Source: Candidatus Rubrivivax defluviihabitans (lineage in GTDB: Bacteria > Pseudomonadota > Gammaproteobacteria > Burkholderiales > Burkholderiaceae_C). From it: a stretch of 64,000 nucleotides of DNA. The stretch spans positions 124,001 to 188,000 of the forward strand of contig JADJMW010000004.1 of the NCBI GenBank assembly GCA_016709385.1. Reading direction: 5' to 3'. Every line of letters starts with the position of its first letter. The first letter of the stretch is position 1. Shown one piece after another: positions 60,896-64,000 of this stretch. The notes under the pieces were generated by a model. That model saw only the letters and a program-made list of their open reading frames with translations. It searched no databases and had not been told where the DNA came from. Position numbers and translations under genes: made by a program.

Positions 60896-61864
60896 GTGTC
60901 GACCCCCGGTTTTTCTGTCGTGACCAATGACCGCCGCCCGCATGCGCACCCGCTGCTGGGGGTGGCGCTGATCGTCGCCATGGGTGCGAGCTTCGCGCTG
61001 CTCGACAATTCGGTGCGGTGGCTGGGCGCGTCGATGCCGGTGCTGCTGATGCTGACCTGGCGCTACGCCACGCAGGCCGTGGTGATGGCGGCGTGGCTGG
61101 GCTGGCGCGACCACCGCGCCCTGCGGCCGGCGCATCCACGCTTCCAGATGCTGCGCGGTGCGCTGCTGCTGGCCACCAGCGTCTTCAGCTTCTGGGGCGT
61201 GCAGTACATGCCAGTGCCCGAGTTCACCGCGATCCAGATGCTGACCCCGGTGCTGGTGACGTTGCTCGCCGCCTGGCTGCTGAAGGAACGCGTGCGGCCG
61301 GCGCGCTGGGTGCTGGTCGGGCTGGCCTTTGCCGGCGCGCTCGTCGTCATCCGCCCGGGGTCGGGGCTGTTTGGCTGGGCGGTCGTCTTCCCGCTCGGCT
61401 GCGCCGTCACCTACGCCTCGTTCCAGGTGCTGACGAGCCGGCTGTCGTCGTTGGAGGACCCGCTGACGACGCACTTCTGGACCGGCCTCGTGGGCACTGC
61501 GATCCTGCTGCCGGTGCTGCTGGCCAGCGGCGTCGACGTCGGCGCGGCACTCGCGGCGGCTACACCTCTGCAGTGGGTGGTGCTGGTGGGGCTGGGGCTG
61601 TTCGGCACCGGCGGCCACCTGCTGTTGATCCTGGCCTTCCAGCTGGCGCCGGCGTCGACGTTGATGCCCTTCGTCTACACGCAGATCGCGTCGGCCACGC
61701 TGGTGGGCTGGTGGATCTTCGGCCACCTGCCCGACGCCTGGGGCTGGCTCGGCATGGCCATCATCGCGCTCAGCGGCGCCACCAGCGTCTGGCTCAACCT
61801 GCGCGACGCCGCCCCGGCGCGGCAGCCGCCCTCGGCCGTGGCGGCGGACACGATCGCCGATTGA
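60896..61864 (+). CDS. EamA/DMT-family transporter
   Basis: Ten-helix drug/metabolite transporter of 322 residues with two EamA repeats: VALIVAMGASFALLDNSVRW to WVLVGLAFAGALVVIRPGSG, then VVFPLGCAVTYASFQVLTSR to WGWLGMAIIALSGATSVWL. The typical SFWGVQYMPVPEFTAIQML and ASTLMPFVYTQIASATLVGW segments are present. It probably exports a small metabolite; the substrate is unknown. The start is GTG 60896 or GTG 60920 just after a tandem repeat, with no clear ribosome site. Confidence 0.85.
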   Translation: MSTPGFSVVTNDRRPHAHPLLGVALIVAMGASFALLDNSVRWLGASMPVLLMLTWRYATQAVVMAAWLGWRDHRALRPAHPRFQMLRGALLLATSVFSFWGVQYMPVPEFTAIQMLTPVLVTLLAAWLLKERVRPARWVLVGLAFAGALVVIRPGSGLFGWAVVFPLGCAVTYASFQVLTSRLSSLEDPLTTHFWTGLVGTAILLPVLLASGVDVGAALAAATPLQWVVLVGLGLFGTGGHLLLILAFQLAPASTLMPFVYTQIASATLVGWWIFGHLPDAWGWLGMAIIALSGATSVWLNLRDAAPARQPPSAVAADTIAD

Positions 61865-62041
61865 CGCCGGCCGCGGCCGGCTGTCGCCGCCACGTCGACC
61901 CCCTCGGGCCGGTTTCGAACCGGGGTTCTTGCGTCGGTCGGCGCCGCGCCTTGCCCGCGCGCCGGCTGAGCGGGCTCAATGCCCGTGGCAGCGACCGGGC
62001 TAGAGTGACATCGGCTTTACAGGAAGCCGGTGGAAGTGACG

Positions 62042-62587
62042 ATGCGCAACCTGGGTGCCATGGCGGCGAGGGCGGTTCACGTGCCGATGGCCGCGCCCTG
62101 GGTGCAGGCGGCGGTCGGTGGACTGGCGCTGGTGCTGGGCGGGCTCGTTTACGCGCTCGACCGTGGCGGCTGGCCGCTGACACAGCTGGCGGGTTTTGCG
62201 GGCCTGACCGGGCTGGCGGGCGCGACGGCGGCGCCTTGGTTCGGCAGCGTCGGCGGCTGGCTGCCGAGTCTGGTGCACCCTTTTGCCTTCAGCCTGTTCA
62301 CGGCGGCGCTGCGCACCTCGGGCGCGCCGCCGGCGACCCTGGCCTGCGCCGCGTGGGGGCTGGTCAACGTCTTGTTCGAGCTGGGCCAGCACCCGCGGGT
62401 CGGCCCCGTGCTGGCCGCGCACCTGGAGTCGGCCTTTGGCGCGGCGGGGGGCGCTCGCGCGCTGGCGCACTTCTTCGCTCGCGGCCGCTTCGACCCCGCC
62501 GACCTGGCCGCCGCCGTGGCGGGCGCAGCGGCGGCCGCGGTCTGGCTGCGCGTGGCCTCGTCGAGGAAGGATCGACATGATTGCTGA
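62042..62587 (+). CDS. hypothetical membrane protein, VanZ-like pattern
   Basis: Not firmly recognised. It has 181 residues with about four membrane helices (WVQAAVGGLALVLGGLVYAL, LPSLVHPFAFSLFTAAL, WGLVNVLFELGQ, ADLAAAVAGAAAAAVWL). The pattern WGxxNxLFELGQ, FARGRFDPADLAAAVAG recalls VanZ-like proteins (RxFDxxD), but this is weak. GGAAG precedes the ATG at 62042. It overlaps the next gene by 11 bp, so the two are coupled. Confidence 0.65.
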   Translation: MRNLGAMAARAVHVPMAAPWVQAAVGGLALVLGGLVYALDRGGWPLTQLAGFAGLTGLAGATAAPWFGSVGGWLPSLVHPFAFSLFTAALRTSGAPPATLACAAWGLVNVLFELGQHPRVGPVLAAHLESAFGAAGGARALAHFFARGRFDPADLAAAVAGAAAAAVWLRVASSRKDRHDC

Positions 62588-63557
62588 GTCCATGCTTATC
62601 AGCCGCACCTGGCGGCGCCTGGCATCCGCCGTCGTCGCGGTCCTCGGCATCGTTGCCATCGTCGGCAGCGGCGGCGGTTTCCCCCCAATGGACTTCGACT
62701 TCGATGACCCCTGGCCGCCGTCGGTCAGTGTCGAACCCGCCGAGCTGGCGGTGCAGGCCGGCGGCACGGCGGTCTTCTCCGCCTCGGCCTCCGGCACGCC
62801 ACCGCTGCGCTACCAGTGGCGACGCGACGGCGTCGATATCGCGGGTGCCAGGACCCCGACCCATACGCTGGTCGGCGCCAGCGCGGGCGACGACGGCGCA
62901 CAGTTCTCCGTCGTCGTCACCAACGAGGCCGGCGCGTCGACGGCGAGCGCCCTGCTGCGCGTTTCGCCGTGGCCGCCGGTGGCGACCGAGGACGGCGACT
63001 TCGCGCTCGCCGACTGGTCCGTCGGCCCGGTGCTCACCGAGCCTGCGACCGCTGGGGCTGATTTCTCCGTCACACGCGAGGCGACGGGTGGCGTGGCCGA
63101 CGCCTTCCGCAAGATGACCTTATCGTTGCCGGCGGGCCCGGCCGGGATCTCGGTCCTGCAGATGTCGCTGCCGTCGAGCTACGACCCGGCGCAGCAGGGG
63201 TCGATCTACGTCGTCGACTTTGCGCTCGCGTGCAATCGGCTCGCGACCACCACCTGGGGCGAAACGATGGTGCGGCCGGTGCTCGAACAGGGCGGACGCT
63301 GGTTCGCGCCGCGGTCGGCCGCCCTCTATTGCGCCCCGGCTTGGATGGCGATGCATCAGGGCGGCGTTACCGTCGACGAGTTCGAGCTCGTCGCCGGGCC
63401 GGCGTGCGTGGTGGGTGCCGCCTGCCCGGACTTCTCGGTCGATGCCGGACCCGTCCGCTTCGGCTTGCTCGCCGGCGTGAATATCCCGGCCGGATCGCCG
63501 GCCGGCCGCGTGGAGCTGGGCATCGACGACTGGCGCGTGACCGTCTGGCGGCGTTGA
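62577..63557 (+). CDS. secreted protein with Ig-like domain
   Basis: Exported protein of 326 residues. An N-terminal hydrophobic stretch (LASAVVAVLGIVAIVGSGGG) is followed by an Ig-like domain at about 46-125 (VSVEPAELAVQAGGTAVFSA, PLRYQWRRDGVDIAGA, DDGAQFSVVVTNEAG). The C-terminal 190 residues (DFALADWSVGPVLTEPATAG to GIDDWRVTVWRR) look like a beta-sandwich carbohydrate-binding or lectin-like domain, with several Cys; I cannot name it. GGAAGG stands before the ATG. Confidence 0.7.
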   Translation: MIAESMLISRTWRRLASAVVAVLGIVAIVGSGGGFPPMDFDFDDPWPPSVSVEPAELAVQAGGTAVFSASASGTPPLRYQWRRDGVDIAGARTPTHTLVGASAGDDGAQFSVVVTNEAGASTASALLRVSPWPPVATEDGDFALADWSVGPVLTEPATAGADFSVTREATGGVADAFRKMTLSLPAGPAGISVLQMSLPSSYDPAQQGSIYVVDFALACNRLATTTWGETMVRPVLEQGGRWFAPRSAALYCAPAWMAMHQGGVTVDEFELVAGPACVVGAACPDFSVDAGPVRFGLLAGVNIPAGSPAGRVELGIDDWRVTVWRR

Positions 63558-63654
63558 AGACCGGCCGGTCGGTCGCTGCCCGGGCCCACGTTCCAGAGGA
63601 TCCGGGATACCGTGGCCAGCCGCAGGAACCATTCGCCTGCGGCCCGGCCCGGTT

Positions 63655-64000
63655 CTATCGCGCAGCGTTCGGGAAGAAGAGCTGCTCGCCGTCGATCTTG
63701 TAGCCGGCAATGGCGGCCTGGCCGGCGCTCGACACCACCCAGTCGGCGAACTGCTGCGCCAGGTCGGCCTTGACGTGCGGGTGCTTGGCCGGGTTGACGA
63801 CCATCACGCCGTACTGGTTGAACAGGCTCTTGTCGCCTTCCACCACGATGCCCAGCTCGCCCCGGTTCTTGAACGACAGCCAGGTGCCGCGGTCGGTGAG
63901 CACGTAGCCGTTGAGCGATGAGGCCATGTTCAGCGCCGGTCCCATGCCGCAGCCGCACTCCTTGTAGCCGGCGGGCTTGGCAGCGGCCAGGTCGACGCCG
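63655..64000 (-). CDS. tungstate ABC transporter substrate-binding protein (TupA-like), N-terminus outside window
   Basis: C-terminal 114 residues of a periplasmic oxyanion receptor. The visible text GMGPALNMASSLNGYVLTDR, GTWLSFKNRGELGIVVEGD, LFNQYGVMVVNPAKHP and FADWVVSSAGQAAIAGYKI matches the end of TupA/WtpA-type tungstate-binding proteins. The frame is open to the window edge (GYKECGCG upstream), so the gene is cut by it. Permease and ATPase genes may lie in the flanking sequence. Molybdate cannot be excluded. Confidence 0.8.
   Translation of the reverse strand, partial: GVDLAAAKPAGYKECGCGMGPALNMASSLNGYVLTDRGTWLSFKNRGELGIVVEGDKSLFNQYGVMVVNPAKHPHVKADLAQQFADWVVSSAGQAAIAGYKIDGEQLFFPNAAR

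Noticed and set aside
60837..60923. Small repeat peptide (MRLP)n encoded by the ATG-rich tandem repeat
   Set aside because: No ribosome site, and the frame soon ends inside the DMT gene; more likely a DNA-level repeat.
63619..63643. Terminator for the tungstate-binding gene (8-bp perfect hairpin)
   Set aside because: No U-run follows on the minus strand; could be chance in GC-rich DNA.
1..64000. CRISPR arrays, tRNA or rRNA genes, prophage
   Set aside because: No regular spacer-repeat pattern, no cloverleaf-like sequence and no phage structural genes were recognised by eye.

Overview
The window is about 64 kb of very GC-rich DNA, dense with genes and with little intergenic space. Several features point to a betaproteobacterium of the order Burkholderiales: the block gmk-rpoZ-spoT next to convergent greB, an HU protein with a Lys/Ala/Pro-rich tail, a complete-looking MSHA-type pilus locus, a DUF3297 gene, a CusS-type kinase and a TupA-type binding protein. 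I cannot place it to genus. No tRNA, rRNA, CRISPR, transposase or phage gene was recognised.

Layout. 1-7.1 kb: the end of a metal-type sensor kinase, DUF3297, a rhomboid protease, a peptide-type ABC binding protein, an ATP-PFK and a SulP anion transporter. 7.1-16.9 kb: a tightly coupled plus-strand operon (ispH-like remnant, FAD desaturase-like protein, frameshifted phasin-like protein, polyprenyl synthetase, tandem acetoacetate-decarboxylase-like protein), flanked by a secreted protein and an SDR-type epimerase. 17-21.2 kb: a giant adenylate cyclase/AAA/TPR regulator and a GST. 21.3-25.6 kb: a second coupled operon (thermostable-hemolysin family, AMP ligase, haem-oxygenase-like diiron protein, SDR, frameshifted secreted TPR protein). 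25.6-31 kb: two OmpR-type two-component systems, an internally deleted MFS carrier and a Spy/CpxP-like periplasmic protein. 31-37.6 kb: HU, an Mrr-like membrane protein, SuhB, TrmJ, a secreted beta-solenoid protein, an FMN lactate-type dehydrogenase and DinB.

37.6-51.9 kb, on the minus strand, is the MSHA pilus locus, transcribed I1-I2-J-K-L-E-G-A-Q-C-D-O-P. It has inner membrane assembly proteins, a secretin, a c-di-GMP-type ATPase, a platform protein, a major pilin and minor pilins. A roughly 500 bp imperfect palindrome separates mshE from mshG. 52-64 kb: a ChrR-type cupin, another palindromic repeat, a pyruvyl-transferase-like protein, a nitroreductase, a haem-binding GlcG/HbpS-like protein, an MBL hydrolase, greB, spoT, rpoZ, gmk, a DMT exporter, two poorly known proteins and the C-terminal part of a tungstate-binding protein.

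The two operons at 8.1-15.8 kb and 21.4-25.6 kb are the best candidates for undescribed chemistry: one built around isoprenoids, the other around an activated acid and a diiron oxygenase. Four genes carry lesions (two +1 frameshifts that each leave exactly one surplus base, two apparent internal deletions). These may be real decay or assembly errors and should be checked against reads.
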